This document shows positions 29,800 through 39,193 of a stretch of DNA of 64,000 nt, piece after piece. A model generated the notes under the pieces. It was not told the origin of the DNA and ran no database searches. It saw nothing but the letters and a program-made list of their open reading frames with translations. Numbering within the stretch: the stretch's first letter is position 1; every line of letters begins with the position of its first letter. Position numbers and translations under genes: made by a program. The DNA comes from CAIWHR01 sp963726765 (GTDB lineage: Bacteria > Pseudomonadota > Gammaproteobacteria > Burkholderiales > Casimicrobiaceae), in assembly GCA_963726765.1 (NCBI GenBank), contig CAVSDH010000011.1:682001-746000 (forward strand), read 5' to 3'.

Positions 29800-31622
29800 C
29801 CTCCTCCCGAGTCGTCGCGGCGGCGGCCGTCGTGCTGCTCGCCGGGCTTGTCCCCGCGGCAACCGGTGCCGACATGCAAAAGGTGCTGCACGTCGCCTTC
29901 GTCGCGCCGGAGAACGGCTTCGACCCGCAGGCCACGAGCGATCTCTACTCGACCTATGTCAATCGCCAGATGTTCGATCCGCTCTACCGGTACGACTACC
30001 TGGCACGGCCGTACAAGGTCGTGCCGAACACCGCGGCGGCGTTGCCGGAGGTCTCCGCCGACGGTCTCACGTGGACGATCCGGCTCAAGCGCGGACTCTA
30101 TTTTTCCGACGATCCCGCGTTCGGCGGCAGGAAACGCGAGCTCGTCGCCGAGGATTACGTCTACTCGTTCAAGCGATTGATCGATCCGAAGCTGCGGTCG
30201 AACAATGCGCAGATTCTCGACGACCGGCTGGTCGGCGCGAAGGCGATGATCGATGCGGCGAAAAGTTCCGGCGCGCTCGACTACGATGCGCCGCTCGAGG
30301 GTGCACGCGCGATCGACCGCTATACGCTGCAGTTGAAGCTCATTTTTCCCGCCTACGACCTTCTGCCGGATCTCACGTCGGCGGCCACGTCGGCGGTCGC
30401 GCGCGAGGTCGTGAAGGCGTACGCCGACCCGGCCGGCTGGGTGATGGAGCATCCGGTGGGCACCGGCCCGTATCGGCTGGCCGAGTGGCGCCGGGGACAG
30501 AAAATCGTGCTCGAGGCAAGCCCGACGTTTCGCGACGATTTTTATCCGGTGAGCACGCAGCCCGAGGACCGCGCGCTGATGGCGAAGATGCGCGGCAGGA
30601 AACTGCCCGCGGTCGGCCGTGTCGAGATCAGCATCATCGAGGAATCGAATCCGCGTCTGCTCGCGTTCGACAAGGGCGAGCTCGACTATATCGTCGTGCC
30701 GACGGATCTTGTGCAGAAGGTTCTCAACGGCGACAAGCTGAAGCCGGAATTCCCGGCGCGCGGCATCGTCCTCGGACGCGGCGTGCAGCCCTCTATCGTC
30801 TACACGTACTTCAACATGGAGGATCCGGTCGTCGGCGGTTACGGCAACGACAAGATCGCGCTTCGCCGCGCGATCAGCATGGCCTACAACAACGAGGACG
30901 AAATCAAGGTGATCCGCCTCGGGCAGGCGATGCGCGCAACGCAGCCGATTCCTCCGAACGTCGTCGGTCACGACCCGGAGTTCGAGGGTGGCACGAAGTA
31001 CGACGTCGCGGGGGCCAAGGCGCTGCTCGACAAGTTCGGGTACGTCGACAAGGACGGCGACGGCTGGCGCGACATGCCGGACGGCAAGCCGCTGAAGCTC
31101 ACGCTGGCGTCGGATCCCTCGGCGATCTACCGCCAGTTCGACGAGCTGTGGAAGAAGAGCATGGACGCGGTCGGCATCCGGATAGAGTTCACCAAGCAGA
31201 AGTTTCCCGACACGCTGAAGCAGGGGCTGGCCGGCCAGCTGCAGATGTGGGGCCTCGCGAACACCGCCACCAACGACAGCGGCAGCACCTTCCTCGACCT
31301 GCTGTACGGGCCGCACAAGGGGATGTCGAATCTCGGCCGCTTCGATCTGCCGGAGTTCAATGCGCTGTACGACCGCGCGAAGAAAATGCCGAACGGTCCC
31401 GACCGCGTGAAGCTCTACCGCGACATGTCGAAGCTCGTCGTCGCGTATGCGCCGTGGGTGCTGCACACGTATCGCATCGAGAACATCATCGTGCACCCGT
31501 GGGTGGAGGGCTACAAGTACAACACGTTCGATCCGCACCCGTGGATGCTACGTCGATCTCGACCTTGCGCAGCGGCGGAAGCGCGACGCGATAGCGATGC
31601 GCGCGACGTCGCGACCGGATGA
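29796..31622 (+). CDS. Family-5 solute-binding protein, copy 2
   Basis: This paralogue (608 residues as read) has a signal peptide (GTG start; cleavage near AATGA, residue 25) and the same blocks as copy 1: ENGFDPQAT, HPVGTGPYRLAEW, YFNMEDPVVGGYG, DKDGDGWRDMPDG. Near 31548 the expected ending (HPW then YVDLDLA) is found in the neighbouring frame, so the written end after HPWM is probably wrong. A simple one-base repair would run on, without a stop, into copy 3, so the true junction is unsettled. The end overlaps copy 3 by 26 bases. Confidence 0.8.
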   Translation: MTSSRVVAAAAVVLLAGLVPAATGADMQKVLHVAFVAPENGFDPQATSDLYSTYVNRQMFDPLYRYDYLARPYKVVPNTAAALPEVSADGLTWTIRLKRGLYFSDDPAFGGRKRELVAEDYVYSFKRLIDPKLRSNNAQILDDRLVGAKAMIDAAKSSGALDYDAPLEGARAIDRYTLQLKLIFPAYDLLPDLTSAATSAVAREVVKAYADPAGWVMEHPVGTGPYRLAEWRRGQKIVLEASPTFRDDFYPVSTQPEDRALMAKMRGRKLPAVGRVEISIIEESNPRLLAFDKGELDYIVVPTDLVQKVLNGDKLKPEFPARGIVLGRGVQPSIVYTYFNMEDPVVGGYGNDKIALRRAISMAYNNEDEIKVIRLGQAMRATQPIPPNVVGHDPEFEGGTKYDVAGAKALLDKFGYVDKDGDGWRDMPDGKPLKLTLASDPSAIYRQFDELWKKSMDAVGIRIEFTKQKFPDTLKQGLAGQLQMWGLANTATNDSGSTFLDLLYGPHKGMSNLGRFDLPEFNALYDRAKKMPNGPDRVKLYRDMSKLVVAYAPWVLHTYRIENIIVHPWVEGYKYNTFDPHPWMLRRSRPCAAAEARRDSDARDVATG

Positions 31623-33471
31623 CGGATTCCGCGTGCCGCGGTCGCGATTCGATGCGCGCGCGGTCGGACGACTTGCGCGGGTCGTTCTCATCGCGCTGGG
31701 CGCGGTTGCCGGCGTGTCCGGGGCGGCCGATGCGCCGCGCTGGGCCGATCCCGCGAAGACGCTCCGCGTGATGTTTCCGATTGCCGAGACGGGCTTCGAT
31801 CCGCAGGCGACTCAGGATTACTACTCGAGCCACGTTCAGCGCGCGATCTTCGATCCGCTGTACGAGTTCAGCTATCTCGCGCGTCCTTACCGCTTCGTGC
31901 CGAACACGGCGGCCGCCATGCCCGAGATCTCCGTCGACGGCCGCACGTGGACCATGCGAGTGAGGCCCGGGATCTACTTCGCCGACGACCCTGCATTCAA
32001 GGGGAAGAAGCGCGAGCTCACGGCCGAGGATTACGTCTACACGTGGAAGCGGCTGCTCGACCCCAGGATGCGGGCGCCGTTCCTCTGGTACATCGACGGC
32101 AAGCTCGTCGGCGCCGACGAGGTGGTTGCCAGGGCCAAGGAAACGGGCAAGTTCGACTACGATGCGCCGATCGAGGGGCTGCGCGCACTCGATCGCTACA
32201 CGATCCGGATGGTGCTGAAGGAGCCCGACTACGTGATGCAGGGCTACCTTTCGCAGTCCTCGATGGCTGCCGTCGCGCGCGAGGTGATCGAGGCCTACGG
32301 CGACGCGAGCGGCTGGGCGATGGCCAACCCGGTGGGGACCGGCGCGTATCGCCTCGCGCAGTGGCGGCGCGGCCAGAAGATCGTGCTCGAGGCAAATCCG
32401 AATTTCCGCGAGGAGCGCTTTCCCGACGACGGCGAGGCCGCGGACCGCGACCTGATTGCCGCGATGAGGGGCAAGCGTCTGCCGCAGGTCGGGCGGGTGG
32501 AGGTGTCGATCATCGAGGAATCGAATCCGCAGCTGCTGGCGTTCGACAGCCGCGCGCTCGACTACGCCAATGTGCCGCCCGACCTCGTCACCAACGTGCT
32601 CGAACCGGCGACGACGACGCTGAAGCCGCGCTACACGACCGAAAACGTCCGGCTCGCGCGGGTGATGGATCCCGCGCTTCAGTACTGCTACTTCAACATG
32701 GACGACCCGGTCGTCGGCGGCTACGCGCCGGACAGGATCGCGCTCAGGCGCGCGATCGTGATGGCGTTCAACACGAAGGACCTGATCGACGTCTGGTACC
32801 AGGGCCAGGCGGTGCGCGCAACGCAGCCGATCCCGCCGCCGGTCGCCGGCCACAGCCCCGGCTTCGACGCCAACGTCAAATACGACGTGGCGACCGCCAA
32901 GGCATTGCTCGACCGATTCGGCTACGTCGACCGCGACGGCGACGGGTGGCGCGATCTCCCGGACGGCAAGCCGTTCGTCCTCATGATGGGCAGCACGCCG
33001 TCGGGACGCGACCGCGAGCGCGACGAGCTGTGGAAGAAGAGCATGAACGCCATCGGCATCCACCTCGATTTCGTCAAGCAGAAATGGCCGGACCTCCTCA
33101 AGATGGGCCGCGCGGGCAAGCTGCAGATGTGGCCGGTCGGCTGGATCACGACGTACGGCGAGGGCGACGCGTTCATGCAGATCATGTACGGGAGGAACGT
33201 CGGCCAGTCGAACCTCGGCCGCTTCGTCAACGCGGAATACGACGAGCTCTATCGCGCCTCGAAGCTCGTCCCGAACGGTCCCGAGCGAGACGCGATCTAC
33301 CGCAAGATGGCCGGCATCCTCGCCGCGTACACGCCGTGGGACATCGGCGTCTATCGGTATACCAACACGCTGGTGCGACCCTGGGTGATGGGCTACAAGA
33401 GGAATGTCTACTACGAGCACCCGTGGAAATATCTCGACGTCGACGGGACGCGGCTCAAGGCAGCGAAGTAG
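31597..33471 (+). CDS. Family-5 solute-binding protein, copy 3
   Basis: The third paralogue (624 residues from the ATG at 31597) has a basic leader and a hydrophobic segment (LARVVLIALGAVAGVSGA) before the mature domain. Shared blocks are ETGFDPQAT, NPVGTGAYRLAQW, YFNMDDPVVGGY and DRDGDGWRDLPDG. It differs most from the others around residues 330-390 and in DVWYQGQ, suggesting a different ligand. No clear terminator follows. The three genes form a tandem duplication in one transcription unit. Confidence 0.82.
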   Translation: MRATSRPDDGFRVPRSRFDARAVGRLARVVLIALGAVAGVSGAADAPRWADPAKTLRVMFPIAETGFDPQATQDYYSSHVQRAIFDPLYEFSYLARPYRFVPNTAAAMPEISVDGRTWTMRVRPGIYFADDPAFKGKKRELTAEDYVYTWKRLLDPRMRAPFLWYIDGKLVGADEVVARAKETGKFDYDAPIEGLRALDRYTIRMVLKEPDYVMQGYLSQSSMAAVAREVIEAYGDASGWAMANPVGTGAYRLAQWRRGQKIVLEANPNFREERFPDDGEAADRDLIAAMRGKRLPQVGRVEVSIIEESNPQLLAFDSRALDYANVPPDLVTNVLEPATTTLKPRYTTENVRLARVMDPALQYCYFNMDDPVVGGYAPDRIALRRAIVMAFNTKDLIDVWYQGQAVRATQPIPPPVAGHSPGFDANVKYDVATAKALLDRFGYVDRDGDGWRDLPDGKPFVLMMGSTPSGRDRERDELWKKSMNAIGIHLDFVKQKWPDLLKMGRAGKLQMWPVGWITTYGEGDAFMQIMYGRNVGQSNLGRFVNAEYDELYRASKLVPNGPERDAIYRKMAGILAAYTPWDIGVYRYTNTLVRPWVMGYKRNVYYEHPWKYLDVDGTRLKAAK

Positions 33472-33575
33472 CGCGCGAGCCGACGGGTCCGGGATGTCGC
33501 GACGCAACATCGGGGCGGTCGTTGCGGCGACGCGACAGGCGGCCGGTTTCCACGGCCGAATCGCCTGTCACCGCT

Positions 33576-33604
33576 TTGCCGCGCACCCCGTCGTTGGGTA
33601 GAAT
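33576..33604 (+). promoter_or_regulatory. Putative sigma-70 promoter of the MFS leader
   Basis: TTGCCG (33576-33581) and TAGAAT (33599-33604) are 17 bases apart. Transcription would start near 33611, just before the small open frame. Confidence 0.5.
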
Positions 33605-33637
33605 GTCCATTGAAACACTGAAGTCCTCGGAGCATTC

Positions 33638-33805
33638 ATGATCGACGCGCATCTCCATCTCCATTCGCTGTCCGCAATCGCGGGCACGGTGGTTGCGCGC
33701 GTCCACGGCGTCCGGACGCTCGGTGCGCGTCCGGTCTCGCCGCAAGCCGGCGCATCGACGCCGGCATGGGCAATGCTTCCGAACGGTCGCCGCATCACGC
33801 AATAG
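33638..33805 (+). CDS. Possible 55-residue leader or small protein
   Basis: The frame begins at an ATG five bases after CGGAG and reads MIDAHLHLHSLSAIAGTVVA then an Arg/Pro/Ala-rich part, ending at TAG (33803-33805). I recognise no family; the opening IDAHLHLH resembles the metal-binding start of amidohydrolases, but nothing else of that family follows. Its place, between a promoter and two competing hairpins, suggests a leader frame, or it may not be translated at all. Confidence 0.25.
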   Translation: MIDAHLHLHSLSAIAGTVVARVHGVRTLGARPVSPQAGASTPAWAMLPNGRRITQ

Positions 33806-33807
33806 TC

Positions 33808-33847
33808 GCCTGGCTGGAATTCCCGCCAGGCAGCAGGCGGGAACCAG
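33808..33847 (+). promoter_or_regulatory. Two mutually exclusive hairpins (attenuator-like)
   Basis: GCCTGGC (33808-33814) pairs with GCCAGGC (33825-33831). Alternatively, CTGGAATTCCCGCC (33814-33827) pairs with GGCGGGAACCAG (33836-33847) with a two-base bulge. The arms share bases, so only one can form at a time. The first begins three bases after the small frame's stop codon. No T-run follows either, so control of translation or RNA stability is as likely as transcription attenuation. Confidence 0.4.
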
Positions 33848-33937
33848 TCGAACCAACCTCCCGCCTGTCACTTTGCGCCGCCCGATGGTGGCGCGCCCCG
33901 GCATTTCCGGGGAAGCATTGAAGACACGGGCAATCAC

Positions 33938-35213
33938 ATGTCGACATTGAAACGCAAGGTACGGCAGACTTTCAGGGGGCTCTGGCGGCATCCGGAGTTC
34001 CTCAAGCTGTGGGCTTCGCTCACGGTGACCGCGTTCGGCTCGCAGATCACGAATCTCGCGCTGCCGCTCACGGCAGCCGTGATGCTCCATGCGACGCCGT
34101 GGCAGATGGGCGTGCTGATCGCGCTCGAGACGCTGCCGTTCGCGCTCGTCAGCCTGCATGCCGGCGTGCTCATCGATCGCGTGCGCAAGCTGCCGATCGT
34201 CATCTTCTCCGACATCGGTCGCGGCGTGGCCCTGCTCGCGATTCCGGTGGCCGCGTGGTTCGACGTGTTGTCGATGGACATCCTGTTCGTGGTCGGTTTC
34301 TTCTGCGGCGTGCAGAACGTCGTCGGCGGCGCGGCGTACCAGGTTCTGCTCGCGCAGCTCGCGGGCCGGCGGCGGCTGGTCGAGGCCAACGCCAAGGTGA
34401 CCCTCGGTGAAACGTCGTCGGCGCTGATCGGCCCGGGACTCGCCGGCGGACTGATCCAGCTGCTTCACCGCGCCGTTCGCGATCGTCCTCACCGCGTTCT
34501 CCTTTTTCGCCTCCGCGCTCATGCTGCGCCGGATTCGCGCGCCGCAGGACCAGCCGCACCCAGGCCCGAATGCGTCGGTGACCAAGGAAATACAGGAGGG
34601 GCTGAAGCTCGTGTGGAACAACCGGACGCTGCTGGCGCTTGCGTGGGTTGCCGCGCTATGGCAGATCCTGCACCACATGCAGGTCGCCGTGCTCATCCTG
34701 TTTGCGACGCGCGATCTCGGACTGTCCGCCGGCGCGATCGGCCTGACTTACGCGTTCGGCGGCGTGGGCTGCGTGCTGGCGGCCGCGCTGGCCGAACGGC
34801 TTTCGGACCGGTTCGGCGTCGGTCCGGTGATCGGGCACGGACTCTTCCTGACGGCGCTCGCCTGGCAGGCGTTCGGGCTCGTGTCGGGGTCGCCGGGCTT
34901 TTCGACGCTGGCGCTGGGCCTCGCATTCCTGGTCTTCGATTTCGGCGCCGTGCTCTACGCAATCAATTACCTCTCGCTGCGGCAGGCGATCACGCCGGAT
35001 CGACTGCTCGGCCGGATGACGGCGACGATGCGCTTTCTCACCGTGGCGGCCGCCCCGCTGGGTTCGCTGGCAGGCGGTGCGCTTGCGACCGCCGTCGGCC
35101 TTCGCGCGACGCTGCTGACCGTCGGCGTGCTGGGGCTCATCCTGACGGCGGCCGCCGTTTTCTGGTCGCCGGTGCGGCAGCACTTCAAGTTGCCGGCCGT
35201 GGCGAGCGACTGA
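33938..35213 (+). CDS. MFS exporter, frame-broken
   Basis: The product (about 424 residues after repair) is a 12-helix major facilitator of the enterobactin-exporter/macrolide-efflux type: FLKLWASLTVTAFGSQITNLALPL at the start in two stretches, the loop LIDRVRKLPIVIFSDIGRG after helix two, and a matching second half (AERLSDRFG). Near 34464 the reading changes frame: LIQLL is followed by TAPFAIVLTAFSFF only if one T is removed from CTGCTTCACC. The rest is intact to the TGA at 35211. It is preceded by an attenuator-like leader and its stop overlaps the lipoprotein gene's ATG (TGATG). Confidence 0.82.
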
Positions 35214-35914
35214 TGCGGATTCTGACCCAGGCGGCAGTCGCCCTCGCAGTCGTCGCTGTGATCGCAGCGTGCGATTCGGCGAAATCCGTGGCAACGCGTG
35301 TCGGACTCGGCGGTTTCGAAGCGCACTGCGAGGCGTCGCTGCCGGCCACGCACGTCGAGGTCGTCGTGGCGCCCGTCGACTACGGCACCGACCGGACCCG
35401 GTCCTGGCGCGAGCTCACGAACATGAGCGGCGATGCCACGCCGACGCTGCGTGCGCTCGGCTTGACGACGGCGGAGATCGGTCACCAGGCTTCCGTGGAG
35501 ACGGCGGGAATCGAGAACCAGCGCGATGGCCGGGTGTGCGTGCGGCCCACGATCAGGGTCGAGCTTTCGGCGACGCCGATGACCGTCTACATCGGTCAGG
35601 AAATCGCCGGCGATCCGTGCCGTGATGCGGCGGCGCTGGAGCACGAATTGAAGCACGTGAGCGTGTATCGGGACGAGTTGCCGCGGATCGCGGACGAGGT
35701 GCGCATGCTGCTCCAATCCGAATACGGGAATCGCATCCTGTACTACCGCGGCCGGGCGGAAGCCCAGAAAGAGACGCAGTCGGCGTTGGGCGCGAGACTC
35801 AGTCCGCTGCTCGCCGGGAACGCGAAACGGATCAAGGACCTCCAGCGCGCAATCGACTCGCCCGAGGAATACGCGCGCGTGTCCTCGGCGTGCGGCGGGA
35901 TGATGCCAGAGTGA
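35213..35914 (+). CDS. Putative lipoprotein with HELKH motif
   Basis: The 233-residue protein begins with a lipoprotein-like signal (VAVIAAC, cysteine at about residue 20) and then a domain of unknown function. Four cysteines (CEAS, VCVR, PCRD, SACG) could form disulfides. The segment ALEHELKHVSVYRDELP near residue 143 contains HELKH, the HExxH pattern of zinc peptidases, followed by a helical tail. I do not recognise the family; a secreted metalloprotein or peptidase is possible but unproven. Its ATG overlaps the stop of the MFS gene, so the two are coupled. Confidence 0.65.
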   Translation: MRILTQAAVALAVVAVIAACDSAKSVATRVGLGGFEAHCEASLPATHVEVVVAPVDYGTDRTRSWRELTNMSGDATPTLRALGLTTAEIGHQASVETAGIENQRDGRVCVRPTIRVELSATPMTVYIGQEIAGDPCRDAAALEHELKHVSVYRDELPRIADEVRMLLQSEYGNRILYYRGRAEAQKETQSALGARLSPLLAGNAKRIKDLQRAIDSPEEYARVSSACGGMMPE

Positions 35915-35984
35915 CCGGATCGCCCCTGCTTGCCGGCGCGCAGCTTGGCTCGTTCGGGTGTAGCCCGGCGTGCCGCGGTGCAGC

Positions 35985-38538
35985 TTAGCGCCGGCGGCCA
36001 AAATCCGTGGGCATCGCCTTAGTTCGGCCGGTCGACAGCGCTGCGCTCGTCGCCAAGCACGGCCCAAACTCGAAGGCCCCGAGATCGACTCGCGCACCAC
36101 GCGGGCAGCCATCGAGGTCATTAAGGGGAGCGCCGTCACTCGTTCCGGCGCCGACTGCGGGGCTTGCTGCAGTAAGGTGGTAGTCGCCTTGAGTCGGATT
36201 GACGAAGCGAGGATCGGCAAGGATGTTGGCGATGCCAGTCAGCGGCGTACCCACCCCAGGTGGCGCATTCAGGGTCATCGACGTCTTTGCAGGATCGAAG
36301 TCGGAGTGATCAACTGGCAAGCGAAGCCGAAATCCACCATGCGTCCCAGTGATTGTTCCACAGGATCGTATTTCGGAGCGTGACGTCCTCGATCGAGCTG
36401 CCGGTGGATGGGTCCGCCTTGGCGAAGAGAGCGCAGCAGGAAGCCTGAAATCCGGCGATCGTGTTGTTGACGATCTGGACAGAACGAATATGACCGTTCG
36501 TCGTGCGAGGGCCGTTGGCGCCCAGGTTGATCGCTGTGCCAAAGCCGCCAGGCGCATCCACGCGGCCGAGCAGCAGGTTGTTAGCGATCGATACGCGCTG
36601 AACAATGTTATGGTCAACGGCTTCAGGCGGGTCCGCGTTGCCCGTCCCGAGCGCAACGGCGTGGTAAAGCGCATCGGCAATGACGTTGTTCGAGATGACG
36701 AGATCTTCAATGACGTTCCCGAAAGCAGAAGGCGACCCACCGGTCGAACTGAATCCGACCGTAACGGCTGCCCAAGCCCCGCGCACGTCGTTGCGAACGA
36801 ACGAAATGCGACGAATCGCGTTTCCGGTGCCGCTGCTTCCGGCCTCCACCGCATAGCCGATCTGGCGAAACGTATTGTTGGCAATGGTGATGTCTGTCGT
36901 CTCGGTTCCCGTACCATCGGCACCGAGACCGATTGCGTCGGTGTCTCCATACATGTTTTCGAAGAGGTTGCGTCGAATCGTCACATTGGACATGCGGCCG
37001 TTCGCAGTCTGTCGATCCTCCATCAGCAACCTGATACCGCTCGCAGTCGTCGCGAGCGGCCCACCCGAAAAGGAATTGTCCTCGATAAGTATCCCTCCGA
37101 TGGCCAAAGGCGAGCGAGTTCCGTCGGGAAGGCGCCAGTTTATGCTCACCTGCAGGTAGGTACCCCCCGCGCTCTTGTTGGCGAAGGCGAGATGACGGAT
37201 CGTGACACTCGAAGCAACGACCACGAGGCCCGTTGCGGGAGCGGAGCAGTCGAGGATTGTCAGTGGATTGCCCTGCGCATCCACGTGGCCTTCGACGGTC
37301 GTCCCGTCCGACTGGATGAAGATTAGAGGGTCCCGCAGCATGATCGGGCTCAGCGACGGATCGAATGTAATGGTGTGCGGGCCAGGGGCGTGATTGGCCG
37401 CAAGTACTGCCTCTCTCAGTGAAATCCCGTCCGGACCGGGGTTGGCGGCGAGTGCGGCCGGGCTCGACGTGTCGCCGTTGACGACGTCCGTGGCGTTGGT
37501 GACGCGGATGTCCGTGCTGAGTGGGCCTGGCGGTCCGTTCTGGCAGACGGTCCCCGGCGCGGCGAACACTTGTCGCGTGATGTTCTTGCTCTGTGCCACC
37601 CCGTTGACGACGTAAGCGAATGTTGCAGCATTGCCGTCCGCAAACGTGAAGGTTGCCGAGCCCACGGGCGTTGCGACGACCTTCGCGGGATCGAAGGGCA
37701 CCGCATTGAACGCCGGGCCGCCGGTGCGATACAGCACACCGGTGTAGGTCCCCGCCGGCGTCCTCGGCGCCGTCGCGACCAGCCACATCGGCGTGCCGTC
37801 GATGTCGTAGGTGAACCAGCTGGCGAAGATGGTGTCACCCTGATGCGTCAGGTTGATGCCCCACCCCGATTCGGAGCCGGCCGGTGCGGCCCACCACAAA
37901 TCCTGGTAATTCGTGGCCAGCGCGAGATCGGGCTGCGCACCATAGACGCAGGTCGGCATCGTGCCAAAGACCTCGCGAGTGATCGCCTTGGTTTGCGAGA
38001 CACCGTTTACCGTATACGAGAACGCTCCGATGCTCGGGCTCGTGAATTTCACCGTCCCTAAACCGACCGGCGTTGCCGTGACTTGACTCGGATTGAACGG
38101 CACAGCATTGAAGGCCGGTCCACGGGTCTGGTAGATCGCGCCCGCGTAGGTGTTGGCCGCCGTCTTGTTCGCGGTCATCGTTAGCCACCAGGCCTTGCCG
38201 GTTGCGTCATACGTGAACCAGGTGGCGAAGATGATGTCGCCTTGGTGCGCGAAGTTGATCCCCCATCCGGACTCCAGTCCCGGCGGAGCTTCCCACCAGA
38301 GCCCTTGGTAATTCGGTGCCTGCGCAGCTGCAACGGGTGCGCTAGACGCGGCGACACAAAGCAGTAAGAGCGCAGACCATTTGAGCGCGGTTTGGGTCAG
38401 ACTCCGGCACCGTGCGGTCAATGATGCTATGCGCCGTGACGCAACAACGGTCGCGGGAGCTGTCAGGCCCCGCGCTGTGGGCAGAGACGCCACAACGGAA
38501 CAAAATCCGAAACGCCGCCGGTGCCGTGCATATGTCAT
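35985..38538 (-). CDS. Secreted right-handed beta-helix protein with doubled Trp-rich domain, frame-broken
   Basis: The product is about 850 residues after repair. After a long leader with a hydrophobic core (LKWSALLLLCVAA) come two copies of a domain with a period of 134 residues (first copy starts near 38313, second near 37911). They share LWW.AP.G.ESGWGIN..HQGD and WFTYD. From about residue 350 on, a parallel beta-helix of the pectate-lyase/choice-of-anchor Q type repeats NN.I, I..N.F and similar rungs. Near 36335 the frame slips: NTILWNNHWDAWW continues in the other frame with LPVDHSDFDPAKTSM and LADPRFVNPTQGDYHLTA, the classic end of this family (ASPAVGAG, DLGAFEFG). ATG 38538 follows GGGAG. 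A cell-surface or secreted role is likely; the ligand is unknown. Confidence 0.7.
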
Positions 38539-39193
38539 GACCGCTCCCATCGTTCGGATTCTTCGCGGGCAGACATTCAGCGCCCTCTTCGCAGCGGTTG
38601 TCAACGCGCTCGTTTGACCGGAACATATCGCGCTGCGTAAACCACCGCAGACAGGGTGCTGCCCAGACGCTGGCACCGGGGTGCATTGACCAGCGCAAGC
38701 AGGTGCTCGCTCTGCCGCGCTGGCCGCCGCACTGGCCCGGGTCCGCGATTTCGGCAACCGAGCCTGGCCCGCTGGTGCTGTATCCCTTCCGCTACCGCGA
38801 TCCAGTCTCGGGGCGCTGGCAGCTTTCGGTCGCCAACTGCAGCCTGTCGTCACGCGATCCCAAGTTGCTTGAAAGCAGCCATTCGCTTGGGTCCAATTGG
38901 GAACAAGGATCTACCGATGATCGGCATTGCAACCGTGCGCGGGAAAGCGCAGGATCCCTTCCCCCCGACTCTCCGCGTACGGCGTTGAGGTCGATATGTT
39001 CCCCGTCGATTTGGCTTCGCGAAGCGAAGTTACGTCCGTTGAAGGGGTGCGTTGCCACCTCGACGACCGGCGGTAGCCATTGCACTGCCCATTCGTGTGC
39101 ACGGCGCGCCCACCTCGCGGGACCGCCGCAGGTCACGCGGGCTGCGGTCCGTGGGCTCCTATCACTGAAGATCGTGTCACCTCGGGAGGCATC
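38539..39193. other. Non-coding stretch between divergent secreted-protein genes
   Basis: About 650 bases without a convincing gene. A stretch near 38755-38825 could encode PLVLYPFRYRDPVSGRWQ, which resembles a small hypothetical protein I have seen near mobile elements, but it has no proper start or continuation and looks like a worn remnant. No transposase or clear inverted repeats were found. Confidence 0.35.

Larger units (their letters stand above)
33472..33937. other. Leader region upstream of the MFS exporter
   Basis: About 470 bases lie between the last binding protein and the MFS gene. They hold a fair promoter (33576-33604), a short open frame with a ribosome binding site (33638-33805) and two overlapping inverted repeats (33808-33847), listed separately. 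Confidence 0.4.

Noticed and set aside
38750..38830. A fragment reading PLVLYPFRYRDPVSGRWQ, like a small hypothetical protein near mobile elements
   Set aside because: There is no start, stop or continued similarity, and no transposase or inverted repeat nearby, so no gene is called.
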